Shown here: piece by piece, positions 33,137 to 39,404 of the stretch | Position numbering within the stretch: position 1 is the stretch's first letter | Layout: every line of letters begins with the position of its first letter | Origin: Paenibacillus hemerocallicola | GTDB taxonomy: Bacteria; Bacillota; Bacilli; Paenibacillales; NBRC-103111 | Direction of reading: 5' to 3' | Assembly (NCBI RefSeq): GCF_006265175.1 | Contig: NZ_VDCQ01000055.1 | Location: 34,645-74,048, forward strand | DNA length: 39,404 bases | Made by a program: the position numbers and the translations under genes | The notes under the pieces: model-generated | The model's database searches: none | Seen by the model: only the letters and a program-made list of their open reading frames with translations | What the model was told of the DNA's origin: nothing

Positions 33137-33162
33137 GATGCCGACGTTCGGTTGACTTTGGG

Positions 33163-33717
33163 CTACGCGTGCATCGGCGCTCCGGTTCCGCCCATCGTCT
33201 TGTTTGTTTTATTCGTTTTGTCGCCTCTATGCTTTATGCGAGCCGTCAGCTTGCGGAGCAGAGGCAGCAGGTAGTAGTCGACCCCGTACTTGCCGGCGTT
33301 CGCTCCGCCGACGAAGACGATGGTGCCGATCAGTACGAGCCACGGGTTCGTGCTTACGGTGCCGGCGAACAGGAACATGAAGTTCATCATCAGGCCGAAG
33401 AAGGCGGCTGCGGTCGTCAGCGCTCCGAGGATGAGGCCGAGGCCGACCAGGAATTCGCCGAGCGGAATCATGAAGTTGATCAGCTTGACGTTCGGCAGGG
33501 CGAAGTTGTCGAGGAAGGCGGTGAATGTCGGGTACATCAGCTCGCCCGTCGCCTTGTCCGCCACCGGCTTGGCGATCGCGTTTTTGAGAAAGCCTCCGGC
33601 GTCGAATCCGCCCGTCAGCTTGTGCCAGCCTGCCGTCAGCCAAGTCCAGCCGAGGTAGAGGCGGATGAAGAGCAGCGCGATGGCGGCGTAGTTGTTTTCT
33701 CTCCAAGCTTTTAACAT
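33163..33717 (-). CDS. DoxX family membrane protein
   Basis: A 184-residue DoxX-type protein with four predicted helices. Typical features are LFIRLYLGWTWLTAGWHKLT at the start, PLGEFLVGLGLILGALT in the middle and PWLVLIGTIVFVGGANAGKY near the end; the tail is basic and Thr/Lys-rich. ATG 33717 is chosen because AAGGAG lies 9 bases upstream. The frame stays open to GTG 33948, but that extension has no ribosome site and no membrane character. DoxX proteins are linked to quinone or thiol redox chemistry in other organisms; the exact role is unclear. A CRP/FNR-type operator and -10 box upstream suggest redox or catabolic control. Confidence 0.9.
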   Translation of the reverse strand: MLKAWRENNYAAIALLFIRLYLGWTWLTAGWHKLTGGFDAGGFLKNAIAKPVADKATGELMYPTFTAFLDNFALPNVKLINFMIPLGEFLVGLGLILGALTTAAAFFGLMMNFMFLFAGTVSTNPWLVLIGTIVFVGGANAGKYGVDYYLLPLLRKLTARIKHRGDKTNKTNKTMGGTGAPMHA

Positions 33718-33954
33718 GGTAACCAGCTCCTTATATGGTAAGTTATTTTTTTCACAATGTAACCCGTAAAAAATTCGACTTCGGTTAGTTAATCTCTGGT
33801 TGATCGGCTCTGCTTCAGTAACCCGATTCCCGTAGAGCGGGAAGTGTGCGGCTTGCCTATCGTGCGGCGCATTGTGCATCTTCCTTTCCGTTTCCATTTT
33901 GCAAGCTTGCCGTTGTTTCTTGCTGTCGTTGCTCTCTTTCTCTTCCACGTCTTT

Positions 33955-33997
33955 ACTATACCACGGCGATTGCGGTTAGTATGTGATTTTAATCACA
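33955..33997 (-). promoter_or_regulatory. CRP/FNR-type operator and class II promoter of the DoxX-like gene
   Basis: A perfect 16-bp palindrome TGTGATTTTAATCACA (33982-33997), i.e. TGTGA-N6-TCACA, lies upstream of TATAGT (33960-33955) on the minus strand. With initiation at about 33948, the palindrome centre (33989.5) falls at -41.5, the standard position for class II activation, and no -35 consensus is present. The transcript would have a leader of about 230 bases before ATG 33717. Confidence 0.6.
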
Positions 33998-34087
33998 ATG
34001 TGCGAAAATCGACTAATTTCCGCACGATCCCTTTCTCGCCGACCATACTATGGAACTAGCGGAACCAAGAAACGGAAACAGTCTGGA

Positions 34088-34093
34088 TATAAT
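34088..34093 (+). promoter_or_regulatory. Candidate -10 box for the riboswitch transcript
   Basis: TATAAT at 34088-34093 would start transcription near 34100, about 26 bases before the riboswitch. The expected -35 position (34065-34070) is not TTGACA-like. A single repeat-like arm (TAGCGGAACC, 34057-34066) overlaps it. Confidence 0.35.
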
Positions 34094-34125
34094 TGCCCAA
34101 ATCGATTATGATGAGTACGACAGTC

Positions 34126-34215
34126 GATAAAGGCAAACTTGTCGAAAGACAAGGACGCAAAGCTACAGACCTAATGGTCGGCAGACCGATGGTGGCTGAG
34201 TTGCCGAAGCTAAGG
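34126..34215 (+). ncRNA. Cyclic-di-GMP-I (GEMM) riboswitch
   Basis: The aptamer shows the class I landmarks in order: GGCAAAC (34132-34138), a hairpin CTTGTC-GAAA-GACAAG with GAAA tetraloop, GGACGCAAAGC with the CTAA tract nearby (ACAGACCTAA), a second hairpin GGTC/GACC, and the closing GTTGCCGAAGC that pairs back to GGC. It senses cyclic-di-GMP. A terminator follows at 34239-34279 ahead of an HD-GYP-like gene, so control is probably by transcription termination. Confidence 0.92.
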
Positions 34216-34238
34216 GTTATTTGTCATTTTTCGATCGT

Positions 34239-34279
34239 GACGTCCCGGCTTCTTCTATTGAGGAGACGGGGCGTTTTTG
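34239..34279 (+). terminator. Expression-platform terminator of the cyclic-di-GMP riboswitch
   Basis: CGTCCCG (from 34241) pairs with CGGGGCG (ending about 34273), with an inner TCTTCT/AGGAGA stem around an ATTG loop, followed by six T. It lies about 25 bases after the aptamer. Confidence 0.8.
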
Positions 34280-34390
34280 GTTTGCGTCGTGTTTTCCTTC
34301 GCTAAGCGTGAAAGCGGGAAGCGAATTTCTTTTGAAAAAGCATTTGAACAGCCGGGTAGCCGGGTCCATGATGAAGGAGGCATTTCCAGC

Positions 34391-35521
34391 ATGCGCTGCG
34401 ACCAGTATGAGGATTTGATCGGGAAAAGGCTGCTCCATAATATCGTAAACGCGACGGGCATGATGCTCATTCCCGAGAATACGGTATTGACCGAAGGACA
34501 TATCGAGAAGCTGGAGAAATTCCGGATCAATCTGTATGACATTCTCGTGGAGGAAGTGAAGGAGACGGAAGAGCTTGTAGAGCTGTCGGAGCCGGAAGGG
34601 CAGCGGCAGGCGGAAAATCCGGCGGAGCCGGATAGTCTGAATGCGGCCAGGGGGAAGGCGGGGACGGCTGTCATTGCGCGAGCCGATACCGGAGAGCTGG
34701 TGAAACGGGCGGATGCCAAGCTGCGGGACATCGAGAGGCTGATTTTGAATACCGGCAAAATTCCGTTGACCGAAGTAGAGGAGCATGTGCTGCCTACCTT
34801 GATGGAAGCGACCCAGAACCGCAACGTCTACAAGCTGTTCGCCGATCTACGGGCCGAAGAGGATTACCGGTTCAAGCACAGCATCGGCGTCGCCTTTATG
34901 TCCGCGGTTCTCGGACGATGGCTGGGGATGGACGAGAAGGAGGTCGCCCTGCTTGCGACGGCCGCGAGCCTTTGCGATATCGGCACGATCAAGCTGCCGA
35001 GCTCTCTGGTGAACAAAACGTCCGAGCTGCTGCCTCACGAGCACGAAATTATGAAGCAGCACACGACGCTCGGCTACGATATGCTGAAGCAGTCCGGCGT
35101 GGAGGAGCGCGTCGCGATCGTGGCCCTGCAGCATCACGAGAGGGAGGATGGCAGCGGCTACCCCGCGAAGCTCAAAGGTCCGGAGATCGACCGGTTCGGC
35201 AAAATCGTCGCCTTGTCCGACGTGTACTTGGCGCTGGTGTCCGAGCGCCCGCAAAGGCCGGCTTTGCCGTTCCATCAAGTCATCCATAATTTGCACGGGG
35301 ATATCGTGCGCAACCGGTTCGACTCCGCCATCGGCATGACGTTCCTGAACCGGCTCATGTCGGCGCAGGTCGGAAGCGATGTCATGCTGACCGATGGGAG
35401 AAAAGGCAAAATCGTGCTCATTCATCCCAATTATCCGACGCGTCCGTTGATCGCTTTGGAGGACGGGTTTATCGACTTGAGCAAGACGGACTCGGTTCAG
35501 ATGAAGGAAGTATTTGGCTGA
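34391..35521 (+). CDS. HD-GYP-like domain protein with altered HD motif
   Basis: A 376-residue protein with an N-terminal region of about 150 residues and a C-terminal HD-GYP domain, the family that hydrolyses cyclic-di-GMP. Present are FKHSIGVAFM (first His), HEIMKQHTTLGYDML, and LQHHEREDGSGYPAKLKGPE with the GYP triad. The HD doublet itself reads CD (SLCDIGTIKLP instead of LHDIGKIGIP), so a metal ligand and the following Lys are changed. Activity is therefore uncertain. ATG 34391 has AAGGAGG 10 bases upstream; an open extension to 34277 runs into the riboswitch terminator and is rejected. Its control by a cyclic-di-GMP riboswitch suggests feedback. Confidence 0.9.
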   Translation: MRCDQYEDLIGKRLLHNIVNATGMMLIPENTVLTEGHIEKLEKFRINLYDILVEEVKETEELVELSEPEGQRQAENPAEPDSLNAARGKAGTAVIARADTGELVKRADAKLRDIERLILNTGKIPLTEVEEHVLPTLMEATQNRNVYKLFADLRAEEDYRFKHSIGVAFMSAVLGRWLGMDEKEVALLATAASLCDIGTIKLPSSLVNKTSELLPHEHEIMKQHTTLGYDMLKQSGVEERVAIVALQHHEREDGSGYPAKLKGPEIDRFGKIVALSDVYLALVSERPQRPALPFHQVIHNLHGDIVRNRFDSAIGMTFLNRLMSAQVGSDVMLTDGRKGKIVLIHPNYPTRPLIALEDGFIDLSKTDSVQMKEVFG

Positions 35522-35629
35522 TCGTCTGTTGTAAGCGTTTGCGGGGGGGAGGGCTGTTCGGATCATTCGGCCTATGAGCGGGCTTTAACGACGGACTTGG
35601 CGAAGCCTGTCCTGAGTCGGGCCCGGTTA

Positions 35630-35638
35630 TGGTATAAT
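35630..35638 (+). promoter_or_regulatory. Extended -10 promoter of the glycosyltransferase gene
   Basis: TGGTATAAT at 35630-35638 is a complete extended -10 element. No strong -35 box is present at 17 bp. Initiation would be near 35645, giving a leader of about 36 bases to ATG 35681. Confidence 0.6.
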
Positions 35639-35680
35639 GCTGGATAGAATCGACTCGGATCGGAAAGGTTGGAAAAGCTT

Positions 35681-36505
35681 ATGTCCCCTCTTGTATCCAT
35701 TGTGACGCCTACCTATAACCGGCCCGGCGAGCTGGGCGAGCTGCTCGAAGCTTTGAGCCGCCAGACGTACAAGCGTTTGCAAATCGTCATCGTCAACGAC
35801 AACGGAGAATCGGTGTTCCCCGTCTGCAAGCTTTACCCGGAGCTGGACATTCGCGTTATCGATTCGGAGAGCAACCGGAAGCATGTAGCGGCGCGCAATC
35901 GCGGTCTGGCGGAAGCGACCGGAGAGTTCGTCATGCCTTGCGACGACGACGATCTGCTCGTGCCGACGCATATCGAGACGATGGTCCGGGAGCTTGTGTC
36001 GACCGGCTGCGACATGGTCTACTCAGACGCCGAAATTGTCGATTTCGTGAGGGAGGGCGGGGTACGGGTGCCCGTCGGACGGCTTGCGTTCGCCTATGAG
36101 CACGATTTGTCGGCCATGCGCAAATTTTCTACTTTCGTCCCTTCCGGAAGCTTGTACCGCAAAAGCCTGCACGAATCGATCGGCTTGTTTGACGAAGACG
36201 TGTATCATTATTGGGACTGGGACTTCTTCCTGCGCGTGTCCGAACGGCATAAGGTGAAGCGCGTTCCGATCGCGGGCGTGCTCTACGCGTTTTCACAAAA
36301 CGGGGGAAGCAACTTGTCCGGTCAGCTCGAAGACATGCGGCCGTATTTGAATCGGCTGTCCGCCAAGCACGGACTCGGCGATTTGCCTACGAAAAACTTT
36401 TTCCTGCTGCTGGAGGAGCCCGACGTGAAAAACCGGCAGGCCGAGACGACGATCGTGTGGGACGGAGCGCCGTTCCGGTCCAGATACGTGCCGGACCTGC
36501 GATGA
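35681..36505 (+). CDS. Family 2 glycosyltransferase
   Basis: A 274-residue GT-A glycosyltransferase that transfers a sugar from a nucleotide donor. The start is SPLVSIVTPTYNRPGELGEL, the nucleotide region contains RNRGLAEATGEFVMPCDDDD (DxD-type metal site), and the acceptor region has HYWDWDFFLRVSER. No membrane helices are present. ATG 35681 is preferred because it places VSIVTPTYNR at the N-terminus; the TTG at 35669 abuts the AAAGG ribosome site. The gene is convergent with the HAD-type gene, with a shared bidirectional terminator. The pair suggests surface polysaccharide or glycoprotein decoration. Confidence 0.9.
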   Translation: MSPLVSIVTPTYNRPGELGELLEALSRQTYKRLQIVIVNDNGESVFPVCKLYPELDIRVIDSESNRKHVAARNRGLAEATGEFVMPCDDDDLLVPTHIETMVRELVSTGCDMVYSDAEIVDFVREGGVRVPVGRLAFAYEHDLSAMRKFSTFVPSGSLYRKSLHESIGLFDEDVYHYWDWDFFLRVSERHKVKRVPIAGVLYAFSQNGGSNLSGQLEDMRPYLNRLSAKHGLGDLPTKNFFLLLEEPDVKNRQAETTIVWDGAPFRSRYVPDLR

Positions 36506-36509
36506 ATGG

Positions 36510-36551
36510 AAAAAGAGGGGGACCTGCAGACTGCAGCGTCCTCCTCTTTTT
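36510..36551. terminator. Bidirectional terminator between convergent genes
   Basis: AAAAAGAGGGGGAC (about 36510-36523) pairs with GTCCTCCTCTTTTT (36538-36551), with an inner CTGCAG repeat in the loop. A on one flank and T on the other make it work in both directions. Confidence 0.92.
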
Positions 36552-36574
36552 GGCGACGAAACGTTTCGCAAGAC

Positions 36575-39088
36575 TTATGCAAAGGGCCCGAACACCCTTG
36601 GAGCGATATCCGGGAGCAGCCGCCCGTAGGCGTCCGATATCGTTCGTTTGTATTCCTCGATGTCGTTCAGCGTGCCGATCAAGTATACGTGCTCGGAGGC
36701 GGTTGCGATCGCCTCCTCCAAAGCGGCGGGACACGGTGCGCCGCCGTGCGGTGCGGCCGGCGACCCGTCATGCGTTTTCGGCGGGGAAGCCGGGTCGATG
36801 ATTCGCCCGATGCGGATGCCGTGCAGCAGCGCCTCGTGAATCAGCTTGAACGCGAAGTCCCCGTTCCCGTACAAAATCGCGGATGAGAGGCCGGCCTGCT
36901 TCAAGCCGTGTATCGCGTTGAAAGCGAGTACGGCGCTGCCGAACGAGTCCTGCAGCCGCAGATACGCTTTGTACAACCGGTAAGGCTCGTTTCGCGTTAC
37001 GAGTCCTTGCGGCCAAAACACGTTGGCCGTTTTCGGCCCGAAGGCGGCCAAGTCGATCAAATAGTCGCCGCCGCGCGATTGCCACTCCACGGGGATCGGC
37101 TCGCAGAGCCGAATAATTTGCACGCCGCCGAAGTTGTCCTGATGGACCAAATCCCCGAGCGCCGCGGCTTCTTCCGGAGTCGGCATATCGAGCACGCGGT
37201 GCAGGATGCCGCACCACTGGCGGGGGTCGGTATTTCTTGCCATTTGCGGCTTGGCCTGATGCAAATGCTCGTAATAGCTTTGGAAGGCGAATACGCCGTC
37301 CTGACAAGCCTTTTTGTACCGGAATTGCTCCCCGGGGATCGCAAGCTCGGCCAATACCGGTTCGATAATTCCGTCTTCCCGTCGTTCGTAACGGACCGTC
37401 GAGCCGAACTCGCCCATCATCAGCTCTTCGATCAGCCCGGGGCTTCGGACAAACCTTCTGGCCATATCGCCGTTGTCGGCCCCGATTCCGATCCAGCAGC
37501 GTATATCCGTTCCTTGCAGCATCCGTTCCGCCGAGCGCTCCGTCCCGACCGCCAGCAAATGGATCGACTCATGCTTCGCATTCTCGCCTTCATATGCGGC
37601 GTCGATCGCCGCCTGAATCGTACCGTTAAAGCCCAGATCGACCGTGAACAGCTTGTCCGGGGAGTCGCACGTTTGCCGAATGTACTCGAGCAGCAGCTTC
37701 CGCTGCCGTGCTATCGTCGCTCGGGCTTGACTCGCGATAGGCTCCCGCAGCATAAATTGCTTGAAGGCGCCGTATAGCGATTGATCGGAAGGCTGCGGCT
37801 GCTCCGACTGCTCCGACTGCTCGGACTGTCGTGCCGGAATCGGGTGCGTTTCTTGCGAAAGCTCCGACTTGGCGTGGGAGCGGGCTTCCGCTGCGGGCAT
37901 ATGCAAATGCCGCTGCAAATTCTCGGGTACATCCGCAGCATCAATACCGAGCATCCCCGCCACTTCCCCGAGGGTAATATGGCCAAGTCCCGATACTTGC
38001 TCCAGCTCGCGTTCTGTAAAATCGCGCATGGAGGCGAGCAGCGTCGCCTGTCTCGATACGTATAACGGTTTGACGCCAATTTTCAATCCGCGCATGCGGG
38101 CGGCACTCTCTAGCGCCGGTCCGAGCAGGTGCGCTTCCCTCATGAGCGGATGAATTTCGCTCCGGTTTTCGGCCGAGCACTTGTCCAGCACCCAGTCGCA
38201 GAACCCTTGGACGAAAGGTCCGAGCATGCCGGAGCCGAACCGATAAAAAAATGGCTCGCGTTCGCCCGTCTCCGACAATACCGTCGTTCCGGCCAGCTTG
38301 CGGATTGCGGCGATTTCGGGCAGCACGCTGCCGTGCCGGATTGACTCCCAGTGCAAGGGGCTGTCGATCGTATCCGGAATGACGGCATAATGGATCGCTT
38401 CGATGCCCCGTTTGGCCGCGCCCAGCACGTCCGCCGTTTCATTGTCGCCGATATGCACGATCCGATCGGCGCGAACATCGGGAAAGCGGCGCAGCAGTAC
38501 GTCGAACAGCTCGCCCGAGCGCTTCCCGCAGCCTTCTTCGGAGGAGACGAGCACGGCGTCCAGCAGCCCGGCTTCCAGGCCGCCCGCCGTCAAGATCGAG
38601 ACGAGCTGGGCGGACGACAAGTACATGTCGCTCAGCAGGGCGACCCGGATGTTCCGGCTGCGGCAATAACGGATCAGCGAAGCGACGTTCGGATTGACGA
38701 AGCAGCTTTCGCGCTCGGCTTCCAGCTCAAGCTCCGACAGCTCGCTCCGATCGCCGATCGAGGCGGGCAGCAGCTCGTAGATTTGCTCCAGCGGGACTTC
38801 CCCGGAGCCGCTTTCCTCCCGCTCCCTCGCCAGACGTTCCGCGGCGATACGCATCGTACGATACTCCGCGGGGGTAGTAGGCCTGCGCATGATCCCACGC
38901 TCGATCGCTTTCGCCGCCGCAGCTTCGAACACGTCGGCCGGCCGCGCGCTGCAGCGGAACAGCAGCGTGTCGAACACGTCAAGGCTGATCAGCCCGACGG
39001 AGTCGATAAGAGGCTCCAATCGGCGCAAGTACAAATCCCGCTTCCATAGCTCTAGTGCGGGAATGTCCCGCAGCCCGGTCGTCTGCAT
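36575..39088 (-). CDS. Large HAD-superfamily protein (COG5610-like), polysaccharide-cluster type
   Basis: An 837-residue multidomain protein. The N-terminal ~270 residues are a HAD phosphatase-like domain: motif I LISLDVFDTLLFR (DxxxT with a second Asp before T), motif II VALLSDMYLS, and motif IV HIGDNETADVLGAAKRG. The middle and C-terminal parts resemble the region found in similar proteins of capsule and O-antigen clusters (FTVDLGFNGTIQAAID; GLIEELMMGEFGS). A linker contains three SEQ repeats (about residue 420). The C-terminal ~70 residues are a further unassigned segment. ATG 39088 has GGGGGA about 9 bases upstream. The substrate is unknown. Confidence 0.8.
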   Translation of the reverse strand: MQTTGLRDIPALELWKRDLYLRRLEPLIDSVGLISLDVFDTLLFRCSARPADVFEAAAAKAIERGIMRRPTTPAEYRTMRIAAERLAREREESGSGEVPLEQIYELLPASIGDRSELSELELEAERESCFVNPNVASLIRYCRSRNIRVALLSDMYLSSAQLVSILTAGGLEAGLLDAVLVSSEEGCGKRSGELFDVLLRRFPDVRADRIVHIGDNETADVLGAAKRGIEAIHYAVIPDTIDSPLHWESIRHGSVLPEIAAIRKLAGTTVLSETGEREPFFYRFGSGMLGPFVQGFCDWVLDKCSAENRSEIHPLMREAHLLGPALESAARMRGLKIGVKPLYVSRQATLLASMRDFTERELEQVSGLGHITLGEVAGMLGIDAADVPENLQRHLHMPAAEARSHAKSELSQETHPIPARQSEQSEQSEQPQPSDQSLYGAFKQFMLREPIASQARATIARQRKLLLEYIRQTCDSPDKLFTVDLGFNGTIQAAIDAAYEGENAKHESIHLLAVGTERSAERMLQGTDIRCWIGIGADNGDMARRFVRSPGLIEELMMGEFGSTVRYERREDGIIEPVLAELAIPGEQFRYKKACQDGVFAFQSYYEHLHQAKPQMARNTDPRQWCGILHRVLDMPTPEEAAALGDLVHQDNFGGVQIIRLCEPIPVEWQSRGGDYLIDLAAFGPKTANVFWPQGLVTRNEPYRLYKAYLRLQDSFGSAVLAFNAIHGLKQAGLSSAILYGNGDFAFKLIHEALLHGIRIGRIIDPASPPKTHDGSPAAPHGGAPCPAALEEAIATASEHVYLIGTLNDIEEYKRTISDAYGRLLPDIAPRVFGPFA

Positions 39089-39404
39089 ATATCATGTTCC
39101 CCCTGCGATTATTCGTTTTCCTATATTACTCCTAAGAATAGTATTGGCGGGAGGAGGAAGCAAGACGAGTTTTTCACGAACGGTACTTTTCACCGGTTCC
39201 GAAAGCATTTCGCGCATTACGGCTGCATCTCGTACGATTGCAAAATGGCGGAAAAAAGCAATCCATAGAAAGGCGCCAGCATATCGGCATCGGTAAGGAG
39301 GCGCCGTCAAAGCACGTTTCAGCACTATTTCACGAAAGCGGACGTATGTTGGCGCGAATAGTGCTTGTTTGGGCTTTATTGTGCCGCTGAGCCCGGAAAA
39401 ATGC
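39089..39404. other. Intergenic DNA at the right edge
   Basis: No gene is supported. A minus-strand 77-codon frame (39325-39092) begins with GTG without a ribosome site and resembles nothing. Near the edge AGCACTATTTC (about 39321) and GAATAGTGCT (about 39358) can form a long-looped hairpin, possibly the end of structure serving a gene beyond the window. Confidence 0.4.

Noticed and set aside
33731-33758. Promoter TTGTGA-16-TATAAG directly before the DoxX-like gene
   Set aside because: The -10 box would overlap the ribosome site AAGGAG, leaving it out of the transcript.
33718-33948. N-terminal extension of the DoxX-like protein to GTG 33948
   Set aside because: No ribosome site, no membrane character, and the predicted transcript begins at about this base; ATG 33717 has a good ribosome site.
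34277-34390. N-terminal extension of the HD-GYP-like protein
   Set aside because: It starts within the T tract of the riboswitch terminator; ATG 34391 has an AAGGAGG site.
39092-39325. 77-codon minus-strand frame at the right edge
   Set aside because: GTG start without ribosome site and no recognisable product.

Overview
The window looks like chromosome from a moderately GC-rich, low-complexity-poor Bacillota of the Paenibacillaceae (Paenibacillus or Cohnella type). The support is a qoxABCD quinol oxidase operon, several sugar ABC lipoproteins with large AraC-type regulators (one membrane-anchored), a T-box-controlled isoleucyl-tRNA synthetase, strong AGGAGG ribosome sites, TTG/GTG starts and an S-layer-homology gene remnant. 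There is no rRNA, tRNA, prophage, insertion sequence or CRISPR array in it. Genus-level placement is inference.

Layout. 1-1034: intergenic DNA with one terminator and repeat copy A. 1035-4935: qoxABCD, closed by a terminator. 5252-13989: a carbohydrate cluster with a sialidase-like (BNR) protein lacking a signal peptide, two paralogous solute-binding lipoproteins, a divergent AraC regulator, a TIM-barrel isomerase/epimerase-like protein, an FAD-dependent oxidoreductase and a histidine phosphatase. 14267-15004: glycerophosphodiester phosphodiesterase. 15099-15185: fragment of an S-layer-homology gene. 15483-19210 (minus): ileS (type 2) with a T-box leader and a near-consensus promoter. 19938-27544: a lipoprotein-like binding protein that appears to start at CTG, a divergent 755-residue membrane AraC regulator, and a complete binding protein + two-permease operon without its own ATPase. 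28150-32411: sbcDC. 33163-33717 (minus): DoxX-like membrane protein with a CRP/FNR-type operator. 34126-35521: cyclic-di-GMP-I riboswitch, terminator and an HD-GYP-like protein. 35681-39088: family 2 glycosyltransferase convergent with a large HAD-type protein.

The main unexplained structure is an interspersed element of about 190 bp present five times (A 476-667, C 18588-18779, D 19560-19750, E 27885-28075, F 32587-32775). Each copy has four degenerate ~24-bp palindromic boxes (core ATARCGGAAC...GTTCCGYTAT). The core-to-core distances are 51, 61-62 and 51 bp (52, 63 and 52 in F), although the DNA between boxes is poorly conserved. Four copies also carry a half-box 32-33 bp after box 3, which gives them an orientation. 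All copies are intergenic; copy C lies in the ileS leader between the T-box terminator and the start codon. I know of no named family with this geometry.

How the genes work together. The qox genes form a respiratory terminal oxidase. The 5.2-14 kb cluster probably imports and degrades an unidentified glycan or glycoside. The AraC protein at 7862-8677 plausibly acts at a shared 30-bp upstream element found before two of the transcription units. The 21.7-27.5 kb genes form a second sugar-uptake unit with its membrane-bound regulator. The riboswitch and HD-GYP-like gene form a cyclic-di-GMP feedback unit. All functions are read from sequence motifs only; no database search was possible.
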